A stretch of DNA of 64,000 bases. Source: Pseudoclavibacter soli DSM 23366 (GTDB taxonomy: Bacteria; Actinomycetota; Actinomycetes; Actinomycetales; Microbacteriaceae). Of the stretch, positions 43,892 to 52,832 are shown in pieces (within the stretch, counting starts at the first letter, position 1; each line of letters begins with the position of its first letter). A program made the position numbers and the translations under genes. The notes under the pieces were generated by a model. That model did not search any database. It was not told where the DNA came from and worked only from the letters and a program-made list of their open reading frames with translations. The stretch spans positions 1 to 64,000 of the forward strand of contig NZ_AUIC01000005.1 in NCBI RefSeq assembly GCF_000423505.1, read 5' to 3'.

Positions 43892-45502
43892 TCAGTCGCG
43901 ACGCGCGCTGATCGGCGCGGCATTGTCGGGGTCGGTTGGGCCCTCGGCCAGATCAAGGGTCGTGCGCAGACGCTGCTGCGGAATGAGCAGCACGCACACC
44001 AAGGTGAGCAGCGAGAGCACGCTTGAGATGAGGAAGATGCGGCCGGTGCCGTCGCCGTAGGCGCTGGTCACCACATCGCGCACCGGCGCGGGCAGGGCGG
44101 TCATGTCGAGCGAGAGGCCGCTTGCGCTCTCTCCGCTGGTGGCCGGTGTTTCGACACCGAGCGCGGCGAAGCCGGTTGCGGTGAGCTCTGCGACACGATT
44201 GGCCAGCACGGTGCCGAGCACCGCCACGCCGCTCGCCCCGGCGAAGGTGCGGAAGAACACTACGGCCGAGCTCGCTGAGCCCACTTCGCGCACGCTCACG
44301 GTGTTCTGCACGGCGAGCACCAAGTTCTGCATGAGCATGCCGCAGCCCAGCCCGAACACCGCGATGCGAGCGCAGGTGAGCGCCAGCGCCGTCTGGTGAT
44401 CGGTGAAGCTCAGCGAGTAGAGGCTGCCGCTGAGCAGCAGGGCGCCGAGCACCAGCCACTGCTTCCAGCGGCCATTGCGGGTGATCATCACGCCGGTGCC
44501 GGCGCTGGCGATCATGGTGCCGAAGACCATCGGCAGCTGCAGCAGCCCTGACATGGTCGGGCTTTCGCCGCGTGAGATCTGAAAGTACTCGCCGAGGAAG
44601 GTCGAGGTGCTGAACATTGCCACACCCACCGGCAGCGAGGCGAGCACAGCCAGAGCCGGGGTGCGCTGGCGCAGAATGTGCAGCGGCACGATGGGATCGG
44701 CCACATGTCGCTCGACCAGCACCGTGATCACCAGCAGCGCGAGACCACCGAGCCCCATGGCGGCTGATGGCCAGGAGATCCAGTCAAACCAGCCGCTGGG
44801 GCCGGCGAACGAGACCCAGATCAGCAGCACACTGACACCGCTGGTCAGCAGCACTGCGCCCAGCCAGTCGATGTGCACCGGCCCGGTGCGGATGGTGGGA
44901 ACGCGCAAAGTCAGCTGCAGCAGAATCAGCGAGATGATCGCGAAGGGCACGCACACGAAGAAAGTCCAGCGCCAGCCGAGCGGGCTGTCGACGATGAACC
45001 CGCCAGCCAGTGGGCCGCCAGTCTGAGCCACGGCAACGATCGCGCCGATGATGCCCGAGTAACGCCCCCGCTCGCTCGGCGGCGTGATGGTGGCGATGAC
45101 CGCCTGCGACAGCGCGAGCAGCCCGCCCATGCCGAGGCCCTGCAGCACGCGAGCGGCGAGCAGCCACTCAACAGAGGGGGCGAAGCCGGCTGCCACCGAC
45201 CCCAGCGTGAACAGCGTGATGGCCAACTGCACGAGCAGTTTCTTGTTGAACAGGTCGCTGAGCTTGCCCCAGATGGGGGTGGATGCGGCGTTGGCCAGCA
45301 GCGCCGTGGTGATCACCCAGGCATATTGCGACTGCGAGCCCTGCAGGTCTGAGATGATCTGCGGCAGCGCGTTGGCGACGATGGTCGACGACAGAAAGGC
45401 CGTGAACAGGGCGAGCAGCAGCCCGACCAGAATCTTGGTCACCTGGCGGAAGCTCAGTACGTCTTCAGACGGCTCGATGAAGGGTTGAGTGGTGTCGGTC
45501 AT
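43892..45502 (-). CDS. EmrB/QacA-type MFS drug exporter
   Basis: A 536-residue DHA2-family transporter with about 14 membrane helices, motif A-like GKLSDLFNKK (~80) and motif C-like GGPLAGGF (~165). Its start overlaps the MarR stop as ATGA, a classic repressor/efflux operon; substrates are probably the ligands that inactivate the MarR protein. Confidence 0.92.
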   Translation of the reverse strand: MTDTTQPFIEPSEDVLSFRQVTKILVGLLLALFTAFLSSTIVANALPQIISDLQGSQSQYAWVITTALLANAASTPIWGKLSDLFNKKLLVQLAITLFTLGSVAAGFAPSVEWLLAARVLQGLGMGGLLALSQAVIATITPPSERGRYSGIIGAIVAVAQTGGPLAGGFIVDSPLGWRWTFFVCVPFAIISLILLQLTLRVPTIRTGPVHIDWLGAVLLTSGVSVLLIWVSFAGPSGWFDWISWPSAAMGLGGLALLVITVLVERHVADPIVPLHILRQRTPALAVLASLPVGVAMFSTSTFLGEYFQISRGESPTMSGLLQLPMVFGTMIASAGTGVMITRNGRWKQWLVLGALLLSGSLYSLSFTDHQTALALTCARIAVFGLGCGMLMQNLVLAVQNTVSVREVGSASSAVVFFRTFAGASGVAVLGTVLANRVAELTATGFAALGVETPATSGESASGLSLDMTALPAPVRDVVTSAYGDGTGRIFLISSVLSLLTLVCVLLIPQQRLRTTLDLAEGPTDPDNAAPISARRD

Positions 45503-45966
45503 TGTTGCCTTGTCGATGCGGGGGATGGGCGGTGCGGGTCGGTCTCGAGTGCGGCTGCCAGCGTGGTCAGCGCGTCGAGCACCTGCTGCGCGGTTTCGTC
45601 AGACCAGTCGGTGAAGCGAGCGATCAGGCGCTGGGCGCGCTCGCGTTGAGCTTCGGCGAGTCGCTGTTCGCCCAGCGGGCTCACGGTCAGGATGCGCGCG
45701 CGGGCGTCGTCGGGATCGGTCGTGCGGGTGAGCAGGCCGAGCTCTTCGAGTTCGGCGATGTGTCTGCTGAGTGCGGAAGGGCTGATGCCGAGGTCTGCGG
45801 CGATGTCGTTCGCTCGGCATCCATCGGCCTCGCGCAGCGCCCGCAGCACTGCGGCGCGCGGCAGGGTCAGCCCGTGGTCGCCCGGGGTGGGGCTTGAGAC
45901 ATGCCGAACGGCGCGCATGAGCCGGGCAGTCTCATGCACGAGATCACGGGCGGTGGATTCCTGCAC
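45499..45966 (-). CDS. MarR-family repressor of the efflux operon
   Basis: A 155-residue MarR winged-helix protein (recognition helix GISPSALSRHIAELE, wing RTTDPDDARARILTV). The start is placed at the GTG at 45966, not at the TTG at 45996, because the operator and -10 occupy the sequence between them and TATATT lies 6 nt before this GTG, giving a leaderless mRNA. First gene of the operon with the MFS exporter. Confidence 0.85.
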   Translation of the reverse strand: MQESTARDLVHETARLMRAVRHVSSPTPGDHGLTLPRAAVLRALREADGCRANDIAADLGISPSALSRHIAELEELGLLTRTTDPDDARARILTVSPLGEQRLAEAQRERAQRLIARFTDWSDETAQQVLDALTTLAAALETDPHRPSPASTRQQ

Positions 45967-45972
45967 CCTGAC

Positions 45973-45999
45973 AATATAGTTGATTAACCACTGCAACTA
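45973..45999 (-). promoter_or_regulatory. MarR operator overlapping promoter
   Basis: A perfect inverted repeat TAGTTG-N11-CAACTA (45977-45999) runs into a TATATT -10 (45973-45978, minus strand). A bound MarR dimer would block polymerase, consistent with autorepression. Confidence 0.65.
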
Positions 46000-46081
46000 C
46001 ATCGTGAAAAAGGGTGGCGAGCGTCTCGAGGGGATGGGAGGCGCTCGCCGTCTCGGGGGATTCGGGGGAAGTCTGTGCGGG

Positions 46082-46450
46082 TCAGAGCTGATCGACGCGC
46101 TCGACGTCGATGAGTACAGCGTACTTCGGCGCTTTCTGACCGTTCTCTGTGGCCCACTGCTCAGCTGCAGCATACTCTTCGGTGCCCTCGCCGCGCAGAT
46201 GCGGTGTGCCGAAGAACCGATAGCCCGAGTGCTTGGCCAAATCGAGCGCCAGCACGATGATCTTTGAGCCGTTCTCGATGTTGGCCAGGGTCTGCCGCGC
46301 GGTGCGCTCGTTGTAGATGATGTGGGTGTCGTCGTAGCTGCGCAGCGACCCCTTGGGGCCGATGTCGGGGGTGCCGTCGGGGTTGACGGTGGCCTGAACG
46401 GCCAGGTTTGCGTCGAGCACGGCTTTCGCCTCTGCGCTGATGACGGTCAT
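46082..46450 (-). CDS. Pyridoxamine 5'-phosphate oxidase-like flavin-binding protein
   Basis: A 122-residue split-barrel protein (QATVNPDGTPDIGPKGSL near residue 20, YNERTARQTLANI ~47). It is distal in an operon with the flavin reductase. Members bind FMN or F420; the substrate is unknown. Control by SoxR through the upstream promoter is inferred. Confidence 0.82.
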   Translation of the reverse strand: MTVISAEAKAVLDANLAVQATVNPDGTPDIGPKGSLRSYDDTHIIYNERTARQTLANIENGSKIIVLALDLAKHSGYRFFGTPHLRGEGTEEYAAAEQWATENGQKAPKYAVLIDVERVDQL

Positions 46451-46498
46451 GGGGTGTGACTCACTTTCTTGCGGTGATGGATGCGGGGGGAGGCTTGG

Positions 46499-47011
46499 TC
46501 AGGCGTTGATTGGTTGGCTGCGTGGGGCGTTGTCGCCACGCAGGGTGAGGAACCGACGGTCGTGGTAGAGCAGTGGTGCGGTCTCGGGGCCGCGCCGCAC
46601 GTCGAGCACCTCGGCGGCGACCAGGCGCGAGTCGCCGATCGGAATGATCTCGAGTGCTCGGGCGCGCAGTGCATAGGGTGCGTCGAGCAGCACGGGCTCG
46701 CCAGTGGGGAGGGTACCCCAGTGCTGTTCGTCGGTGAACCGGGCAGCGCCGCTGTGTGCGAAGGCCTCGGCCACGGCGGCTTGCTTCTCGCCGAGCAGAT
46801 TCACGACGAAGGTGTCTGCGGAGAGCACCTTGCCGGCAGAGCCGCCAGACTTGGTCACCGAGAAGGCCAGAGCCAGGGGAGACACCGAGACCGAGGCGAC
46901 GCTCGAGGCGGTGAGGCCGGCGAGCCCCTCATCGGTGTTGGCCGAGATGATGGCGACACCAGACGGGTGGTTGCGGAATGTGTGCTTGAACTCGTCGACG
47001 AGCTCGCTCAT
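46499..47011 (-). CDS. Flavin reductase (split barrel)
   Basis: A 170-residue FMN/FAD reductase-domain protein (FRNHPSGVAIISA near residue 10, GLTASSVASVSVSPLALAFS ~30). The MSELVDEF start has AGGAAG 9 nt upstream; the longer frame would run across the SoxR box. First gene of the predicted SoxR-activated operon. Confidence 0.88.
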   Translation of the reverse strand: MSELVDEFKHTFRNHPSGVAIISANTDEGLAGLTASSVASVSVSPLALAFSVTKSGGSAGKVLSADTFVVNLLGEKQAAVAEAFAHSGAARFTDEQHWGTLPTGEPVLLDAPYALRARALEIIPIGDSRLVAAEVLDVRRGPETAPLLYHDRRFLTLRGDNAPRSQPINA

Positions 47012-47046
47012 GAGTGGCCTTCCTCGCAGTGGCAGGATATGTTCTG

Positions 47047-47077
47047 ACTGTAGAACCTCAAGTTGACTTGAGGTCAA
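47047..47077 (-). promoter_or_regulatory. SoxR-type promoter of the flavin reductase operon
   Basis: On the minus strand TTGACC (47077-47072) and TACAGT (47052-47047) are separated by 19 bp, the stretched spacing typical of MerR-family-activated promoters. The spacer contains the SoxR box. Confidence 0.75.
47056..47073. promoter_or_regulatory. SoxR box
   Basis: CCTCAAGTTGACTTGAGG differs at one central base from the E. coli soxS operator CCTCAAGTTAACTTGAGG. It sits between soxR (plus) and the flavin reductase operon (minus). Confidence 0.88.
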
Positions 47078-47135
47078 TGAGCGGGAACACATTGTGTCAC
47101 ATTGTGACGCCGGGTCTGAGCGAATAGAGGGCGAG

Positions 47136-47600
47136 ATGGACGAGCTGCTGAGTGTTGGTGAGGTGAGCCGCCGAACGGGTGTGGCGGCGTCGGCGCTGCA
47201 CTACTACGAGAGCATCGGTCTGATTCAGTCACAGCGAACCAGCGGCAATCAGCGGCGCTACCCAAGACACATGATTCGGCGCATCTCGCTGATCTCGGTG
47301 GCCAAGCATCTCGGTATTCCGCTGGCCGACGTCGACGATGCGCTGCGAGACGTGCCAATGAATCGACCTCCGACCGAAGACGACTGGCGCCGGGCATCCA
47401 CCCGCTGGAAAGCCCAGCTGGAGGCGCGCCGTGCCGAGTTGGAACGGCTGGAGAACGCCTTGGTCGGCTGCATTGGCTGCGGGTGTCTGTCGATGAAGGC
47501 CTGCAGTCTGGTGAACCCGCATGATGCGCTGGCTGCGACCGGGCCGGGGCCGCATCGGCTGCTCGGCGACGCGGCTGCCGGTGAGGCGACTCGCCGATGA
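47136..47600 (+). CDS. soxR: Redox-sensitive activator SoxR
   Basis: A 154-residue MerR-family regulator with an N-terminal winged helix (SVGEVSRRTGVAASALHYYE), a dimerisation helix, and the [2Fe-2S] cluster motif C-x2-C-x-C-x5-C (CIGCGCLSMKAC, ~110-121). This is the exact spacing of E. coli SoxR. The start has AGAGGG upstream. As in other actinobacteria without soxS, it probably directly activates neighbouring redox genes. Confidence 0.95.
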   Translation: MDELLSVGEVSRRTGVAASALHYYESIGLIQSQRTSGNQRRYPRHMIRRISLISVAKHLGIPLADVDDALRDVPMNRPPTEDDWRRASTRWKAQLEARRAELERLENALVGCIGCGCLSMKACSLVNPHDALAATGPGPHRLLGDAAAGEATRR

Positions 47601-47609
47601 GTGTGAAAC

Positions 47610-47628
47610 ATACGGGTGGGGGTATATT
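47610..47628 (+). promoter_or_regulatory. Second CsoR/CstR-type operator with -10, before the SQR gene
   Basis: ATACGGGTGGGGGTATA (47610-47626) shares the GGGGGTATA half with the operator at 31057 and overlaps a TATATT -10 (47623-47628). The left half is degenerate. Confidence 0.6.
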
Positions 47629-47704
47629 GAGTCTGAGATGCGAGTCATTCGGAGGCGTTGTGCCTGACTGACCATCGGCTCGCACGCACAGATGGGAGAA
47701 TCTG

Positions 47705-49165
47705 ATGGCACGCATCGTTGTGCTCGGAGCAGGAGTGGCGGGCCACACGGCCGCGCTGTTTCTGAAACAGAGGCTGAAGAATCGACACGAGGTCGTGGTC
47801 GTCAGCCCCAATAGCAACTGGAACTGGATACCCTCGAACATTTGGGTTGGGGTAGGCAGGATGACCAAAAAGCAGGTGATCTTTCCGCTCGAGCCGGTCT
47901 ATAGGCGCAAGCGTGTCGATTTTCGCCAGGCGCTGGCCACGCGGCTGCACCCAGAGGGCGACGAGGCCGAAGCACGGCCGGCAGTCGACATCACCTACAC
48001 CGCTGGTGACAAGAAGGGGATGACCGAGCGGTTGCGTTATGACTGGCTGATCGACGCAACCGGCCCGCGACTCGACTTCGCGGCTACTCCGGGGCTCGGC
48101 CCAGACGGAGGGCACACTGTCTCGGTCTGCACCGCAGACCATGCCGTGGCCGCCGAAAAGCAGCTGCAACAGGCCATTGAACGTCTGCGCGCAGGAGAGC
48201 ACCTCGACATGGTCATCGGCATGGGCAACGGCACCTGCACCTGTGAAGGCGCCGCGTTTGAATACGTGCTCAACGTCGAACACGAGCTGCGACGCGCTGG
48301 GGTGCGCGACAATGCCACGGTCTACTTCTTCACCAACGAACATGAGCTCGGTGACTTCGGTGTAGGCGGCTTGACCATCGAGCGCAACGGCTACCGCATG
48401 CGTGGCGAGATGCTCACTGAGTCGCTGCTGCGTGAGCGCGGCATCGTTCCGGTGATGGCAGCCGGTGCGACCGAGATCACCGAAGACACCATTTACTACG
48501 AACAGGTCGACACCGAAGGTGTGCAACAGATGCACTACGACTTCGCGATGTTGCTGCCGCCGTTCAAGGGTGCACGCATCGACGCCGTCGATCGCAGTGG
48601 GGCAGACATCACCGATCGCATCTTCGCACCGAGCGGCTTCATGAAGGTCGATGCCGACTATTCGAAGAAGTCGTATGACCAGTGGCGGGCGGCCGACTGG
48701 CCGGAGACATATCAGAGCCCGGCATATGCCAATCTGTTCGCTGCGGGCATCGCCTTTGCGCCCCCGCATCCGATCTCGAAGCCGCGCAGCTCACCCGGTG
48801 GTGTCGCCATCGCTCCCGCGCCGCCGCGCACCGGGCAGCCCTCGGGTGCAACAGCGAAGGCCGTGGCACTGTCGATCGCCGACATGGTCGAAGGGCGCTC
48901 CGACAAACCGACGCAGAAGGCCTCGATGGCGCATCTGGCGGCCTCATGCATCGCCTCGGCGGGCACCGGCTTCAAGACGGGCCAGGCGGTGTCGATGGTA
49001 ATGTCGCCGATCGTTCCTGACACGCAGGTGTTCGAGAGTGGGCGCAACCTCAAAGAGACCAGCGGCGAGATCGGGCTCGCAGGGCATTGGTTGAAGCGCA
49101 TGCTGCACACCGCATTCATTTACAAGATGAAGGCGCGCCCGTTCTGGTGGGTGATTCCAGAATGA
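47705..49165 (+). CDS. sqr: Sulfide:quinone oxidoreductase
   Basis: A 486-residue FAD-dependent pyridine-disulfide-family enzyme. FAD motif VLGAGVAGHTAAL at the N-terminus, Cys in VSVCTADHA (~140), GNGTCTCEGAAFE (~177) and C-terminal membrane-associated basic/aromatic segment ending KARPFWWVIPE. It oxidises sulfide to persulfide and passes electrons to (mena)quinone. GGGAGAA lies upstream. Its operator suggests control by the CstR-like protein at 33205. Confidence 0.88.
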   Translation: MARIVVLGAGVAGHTAALFLKQRLKNRHEVVVVSPNSNWNWIPSNIWVGVGRMTKKQVIFPLEPVYRRKRVDFRQALATRLHPEGDEAEARPAVDITYTAGDKKGMTERLRYDWLIDATGPRLDFAATPGLGPDGGHTVSVCTADHAVAAEKQLQQAIERLRAGEHLDMVIGMGNGTCTCEGAAFEYVLNVEHELRRAGVRDNATVYFFTNEHELGDFGVGGLTIERNGYRMRGEMLTESLLRERGIVPVMAAGATEITEDTIYYEQVDTEGVQQMHYDFAMLLPPFKGARIDAVDRSGADITDRIFAPSGFMKVDADYSKKSYDQWRAADWPETYQSPAYANLFAAGIAFAPPHPISKPRSSPGGVAIAPAPPRTGQPSGATAKAVALSIADMVEGRSDKPTQKASMAHLAASCIASAGTGFKTGQAVSMVMSPIVPDTQVFESGRNLKETSGEIGLAGHWLKRMLHTAFIYKMKARPFWWVIPE

Positions 49166-49217
49166 CCGGCATTGATCACACCGCCGACACTGCAGTACAC
49201 CTACGAGAGGATTCGCC

Positions 49218-49364
49218 ATGCTGAAAGACACCAAGGCGCGCGTCGCCAACGAAGCGCTGCTTCCGACCAAGAGCGAACTTCGTCGCCGGCAGAGCCTGTG
49301 TTACCAGTTCCGTCGCTTCACCGCACTGGGAATGCGCATGTTCCTGCTCGGCAAACGCGAGTAA
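49218..49364 (+). CDS. Small basic protein downstream of SQR
   Basis: A 48-residue protein (starts MLKDTKARVANEALL; a Cys in RQSLCYQF; ends MFLLGKRE). ACGAGAGG lies 7 nt before the ATG, and it follows sqr by 52 bp in the same direction. The C-terminal half could form an amphipathic helix. I do not recognise a family; co-transcription suggests a role linked to sulfide oxidation. Confidence 0.65.
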   Translation: MLKDTKARVANEALLPTKSELRRRQSLCYQFRRFTALGMRMFLLGKRE

Positions 49365-49618
49365 CAAACTGAGGCGACGAACGGCTCCCCCCCGGAACTC
49401 ACTAGGACGACCCCCGCGCCGCCCGCCCACTAGCGGGCGGGCGGGGGGCGCGCCGGCGGGCGCCCCTTTTCTCCCGCGCCCCGCGCCTCCCCGGCGGGGG
49501 GAGTGTCCTTCTCCCGGGGGGAAAACGGAGAGAAACAAGCGGGGGCGACGAGGGGCGGGGCGGCAGTCCTGGGGGGCCCGGCGGGGGAGCCGTTCTCAAT
49601 TGAGCGCGAGCGGGCCGA
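49365..49618. other. Homopolymer-rich G/C intergenic stretch
   Basis: From about 49387 to 49590 the sequence consists largely of runs of C or G (up to seven) with very few A/T, unlike any other part of the window, and has no supported gene. It contains a perfect 10-bp hairpin CCGCCCGCCC/GGGCGGGCGG (49419-49444) that may be the sqr operon terminator. The rest may be a consensus error around a hard GC hairpin. Confidence 0.6.
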
Positions 49619-51415
49619 TCAGTCGGTCGGCTGCTCTTTGACCTCGGGCTCGGCGTCGACGCCAGCCTCTTTGCGCTGCGCCGCCGAGATGAGGGCGGGA
49701 GCCCCGGTCAGCGGGTCTTGGCCATTGCCCGACTTCGGGAAGGCGATGACGTCGCGGATCGAGTCGGTGCGCGACAGCAGAGCGTTGATGCGATCCCAGC
49801 CGAACGCGATGCCCGCATGCGGCGGTGCGCCGAACTTGAAGGCGTCGAGCAAAAACCCGAACTTCTCTTGCGCCTCTTCGGGCGAGATGCCGAGGAACTC
49901 GAGTACGCGCTCCTGCACATCGGTGCGATGGATGCGCTCTGAGCCGCCGCCGATCTCGTTGCCGTTGCAGACGATGTCGTAGGCTGACGACAGGGCGTGC
50001 TCGGGGTCTTGCTCGAAGGTGTCGCCCCAGCCCTCGGCGGGCTTGGTGAATGGGTGGTGTTCACTGGTCCAGGCGCCGGCGCCGACGGCCACGTCGTCGT
50101 CGCCCTCTTCGTCGACCCGTTTGAACAGCGGGAAGTCGACGATCCAGACGAATGAGAACTCGTCGTCGTTGAGCAGACCTGCACGGCGGGCGATCTCGAC
50201 GCGGGCGGCGCCGAGCAGTGCCTGCGACGACTTGACCGAGCCGGCGGCGAAGAACACCGCATCGCCCGGCTGAGCGCCCACGGCAGCAGCCAGACCCTCG
50301 CGCTCGGCCTCGGAGATGTTCTTGGCCACTGGACCCGCCAGAGTGCCGTCTTCTTTGAATGTCACGTAGGCCAGCCCCTTCGCACCACGTGAGCGAGCCC
50401 AATCCTGCCAGGCGTCGAACTGGCGACGCGGCAGTGAAGCGCCGCCCTCGTAGCGCACCGCACCCACATAGGGGGCCTGGAACACGCGGAAGGGGGTGTC
50501 TGAGAAGAAGTCGGTGAGTTCGACGATGGGGTTGCCGAAGCGCAGGTCGGGCTTGTCCGAGCCGTACAGGCGCATGGCTTCGGCGTAGGGCAGACGCGGG
50601 ATCGGGCGGGGAATCTCGACGCCGACCTCGGCCCAGACCGCGGCCAGCACATCTTCGGCGATTGCGATGACGTCTTCTTGGTCGGCGAAGCTCAGCTCGG
50701 CGTCGAGCTGGGTGAACTCGGGCTGGCGGTCGGCGCGGAAGTCTTCGTCGCGGTAGCAGCGAGCGATCTGGTAGTAGCGCTCGAGGCCGGCGACCATCAG
50801 CAGCTGCTTGTAGAGCTGTGGCGACTGCGGCAGGGCATACCAGTTGCCCGGGGCCAGACGAGCCGGCACCAAGAAGTCACGGGCCCCCTCAGGGGTGGAG
50901 CGGGTGAGCGTCGGGGTCTCGACCTCGACGAAGCCGTGATCGTCGAGCACTCGCCGGGCAGCGCGGCTGACCGCGGCACGCAGGCGCAGGGCCTTGGCCG
51001 GTGCCGGGCGGCGCAGATCGAGGTAGCGATACTTGAGACGCACCTCAGAGCTGACTTTCTCGGTTTCTTCGGTGCCGGCCAGTGCGGTCGACACCTGGAA
51101 GGGCAGCGGGGCAGAGGGTGCGAGCACCTCGACCTCATCGGCGACGACCTCGACGGCGCCAGTGGCCAGGCGGTCGTTCTCGTTGCCCTCGGGGCGCAGT
51201 CGAACCGCGCCGGTGACCTTGATCACGAACTCGCTGCGCAGTGGATGCGCGACGGCCTCGTCGTAGATGACCACCTGGGCAATGCCTGAGGCATCACGCA
51301 GATCGATGAAGGCCACCCCGCCATGGTCGCGCCGGCGGTCGACCCAGCCGGTGAGGGTGACGGTCTTGCCTGTGAGGTCTTTGCCGAGCGAGCCGGCCTC
51401 GTGCGTGCGCAGCAC
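49619..51415 (-). CDS. aspS: Aspartyl-tRNA synthetase
   Basis: A 598-residue class IIb synthetase: N-terminal OB-fold anticodon-binding domain (~1-110), catalytic motifs (motif 2 [17 protein letters not shown] ~215, motif 3 GIAFGWDRI ~535) and the bacterial GAD insertion (~300-420). GGAAGGA precedes the ATG. It is monocistronic in the window. Whether it is discriminating or also charges tRNA-Asn cannot be read from the sequence. Confidence 0.97.
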   Translation of the reverse strand: MLRTHEAGSLGKDLTGKTVTLTGWVDRRRDHGGVAFIDLRDASGIAQVVIYDEAVAHPLRSEFVIKVTGAVRLRPEGNENDRLATGAVEVVADEVEVLAPSAPLPFQVSTALAGTEETEKVSSEVRLKYRYLDLRRPAPAKALRLRAAVSRAARRVLDDHGFVEVETPTLTRSTPEGARDFLVPARLAPGNWYALPQSPQLYKQLLMVAGLERYYQIARCYRDEDFRADRQPEFTQLDAELSFADQEDVIAIAEDVLAAVWAEVGVEIPRPIPRLPYAEAMRLYGSDKPDLRFGNPIVELTDFFSDTPFRVFQAPYVGAVRYEGGASLPRRQFDAWQDWARSRGAKGLAYVTFKEDGTLAGPVAKNISEAEREGLAAAVGAQPGDAVFFAAGSVKSSQALLGAARVEIARRAGLLNDDEFSFVWIVDFPLFKRVDEEGDDDVAVGAGAWTSEHHPFTKPAEGWGDTFEQDPEHALSSAYDIVCNGNEIGGGSERIHRTDVQERVLEFLGISPEEAQEKFGFLLDAFKFGAPPHAGIAFGWDRINALLSRTDSIRDVIAFPKSGNGQDPLTGAPALISAAQRKEAGVDAEPEVKEQPTD

Positions 51416-51552
51416 AGATGTCCTTCCGAAGAGAGCGATATCACTCGATTGTAGTGTGAACGCACGCGCTACACTGCGGATGTGCTGTGAGGATGCCCGG
51501 ATCGTGCCTCCTCAGTTCGCAGCGACCAGACGCCTTGCGTAGACTGGCGTGC

Positions 51553-52209
51553 ATGGCTTCCAGACGCATTCATCTGGTGCGCCACGGTGAAGTGTTCAAC
51601 CCCGACGGCGTGCTCTACGGTCGTCTCCCCGGTTATCGACTCTCAGACCGCGGGCGCACGATGGCGCGTACCGCGGCGCAGGCGGTGGTCGCGAGCGAGC
51701 GCCCGGTTGCGGCACTGTATGCCTCTCCCCTGCAGCGGGCCCAAGAGTCGGCCGCACCGTTCGTCGACGCGTTCGGGCTGCCGCTGCACACCGACGAACG
51801 CCTGATCGAGGCGGGCAACGAGTACGAGGGCACCACCCGCAAGCCGGGGCTGCATCTGCTGCGCTACCCGAGCGAGTGGCGGCGCATTCACAATCCATTC
51901 CGCCCGAGCTGGGGCGAGCCCTACCGAGAGATCGCCGAGCGTATGACCGCGGTGATGCGCGATGCCTGGCGCGCCGAGCAGGAGCGCGGTGGCGAGGGCG
52001 ACATCGTGATGGTCAGCCATCAGTCGCCGATCTGGCTGGCTCATCGGCGCGTGGCCGGCGAGCCGCTGTTTCACAACCCCGCTCTGCGTCGCGCTGCGCT
52101 GTCGAGCATCACCAGCTTCGAATACGACCCCGCGGCCGACCGGCTCGTTGAGGTCGACTACCAAGACCCTGCGGCTGATGTGCCGCGCATCGACGAGGGA
52201 GCAGTGTGA
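51553..52209 (+). CDS. Histidine phosphatase-family protein (Rv0525-like)
   Basis: A 218-residue phosphoglycerate-mutase-fold protein with the catalytic LVRHGEV (~10) and the second His in MVSHQSPI (~155). It heads the cytochrome c maturation operon, as Rv0525 does in mycobacteria; its substrate is not known. A TAGACT -10 lies 7 nt before the ATG (leaderless). The next gene overlaps by GTGA. Confidence 0.9.
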   Translation: MASRRIHLVRHGEVFNPDGVLYGRLPGYRLSDRGRTMARTAAQAVVASERPVAALYASPLQRAQESAAPFVDAFGLPLHTDERLIEAGNEYEGTTRKPGLHLLRYPSEWRRIHNPFRPSWGEPYREIAERMTAVMRDAWRAEQERGGEGDIVMVSHQSPIWLAHRRVAGEPLFHNPALRRAALSSITSFEYDPAADRLVEVDYQDPAADVPRIDEGAV

Positions 52210-52832
52210 CCCACCCAGACCATCTCGATCCGCTGCGGGTGACCCGACGCGGCCTGCTGCTGGCCACACTGGCCGGCACCGCTGGGTTGCTCGCAGCCTG
52301 CACCAGCAACGACGACCTGGCCAGCCAGGCCGGCGACTCCGACCAGGGCTACATCTCGGGCTCTGGCGCGGTCACCGAGTTCGCGGCCGACCAGCGCCCC
52401 GAGAAGGTCACCTTCTCAGGCCAGACCGATCATGACACCACCGTCAGCGATGCCGATTACACCGGCAGCGTCACCGTGGTGAACTTCTGGTACGCCGCCT
52501 GCCCGCCGTGCCGTGCCGAGGCTGCAGATCTCAAATCGTTGTACGACGAGTTCTCTTCGGAAGGTGTGCGATTCTTGGGCGTCAACGTGCGAGACGGCAA
52601 AGACACCGCGCTTGCCTTTGCCCGCAACTACGGCATCGAGTATCCCTCCGTGCTTGACGCCGAGGCCACCGGCGGCACTGTGCAGGGGGCCTTCTCTGCC
52701 GCGAAGGTGCCGCCGAAGGCGGTGCCCACCACCATCGTGATCGGACGTGACGGTCGAGTGACCTCGACGATCTTGGGACAACTCGACCTGAGCACCCTGC
52801 GCACGCTGATCAAGACGGCGGTGGCCGAGTAG
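52206..52832 (+). CDS. TlpA/ResA-like lipoprotein thioredoxin
   Basis: A 208-residue lipoprotein: twin-Arg-containing signal ([12 protein letters not shown]) with a lipobox LLAAC, then a thioredoxin domain with CPPC (~100) and cis-Pro in AVPTTIVI (~176). It would keep the apocytochrome c CXXCH cysteines reduced outside the membrane, receiving electrons from CcdA, the next gene. The GTG start overlaps the phosphatase stop. Confidence 0.92.
   Translation: MTHPDHLDPLRVTRRGLLLATLAGTAGLLAACTSNDDLASQAGDSDQGYISGSGAVTEFAADQRPEKVTFSGQTDHDTTVSDADYTGSVTVVNFWYAACPPCRAEAADLKSLYDEFSSEGVRFLGVNVRDGKDTALAFARNYGIEYPSVLDAEATGGTVQGAFSAAKVPPKAVPTTIVIGRDGRVTSTILGQLDLSTLRTLIKTAVAE

Noticed and set aside
45967-45996. 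Upstream TTG as start of the MarR gene
   Set aside because: The added residues are encoded by the operator and -10 element; the GTG at 45966 has leaderless spacing.
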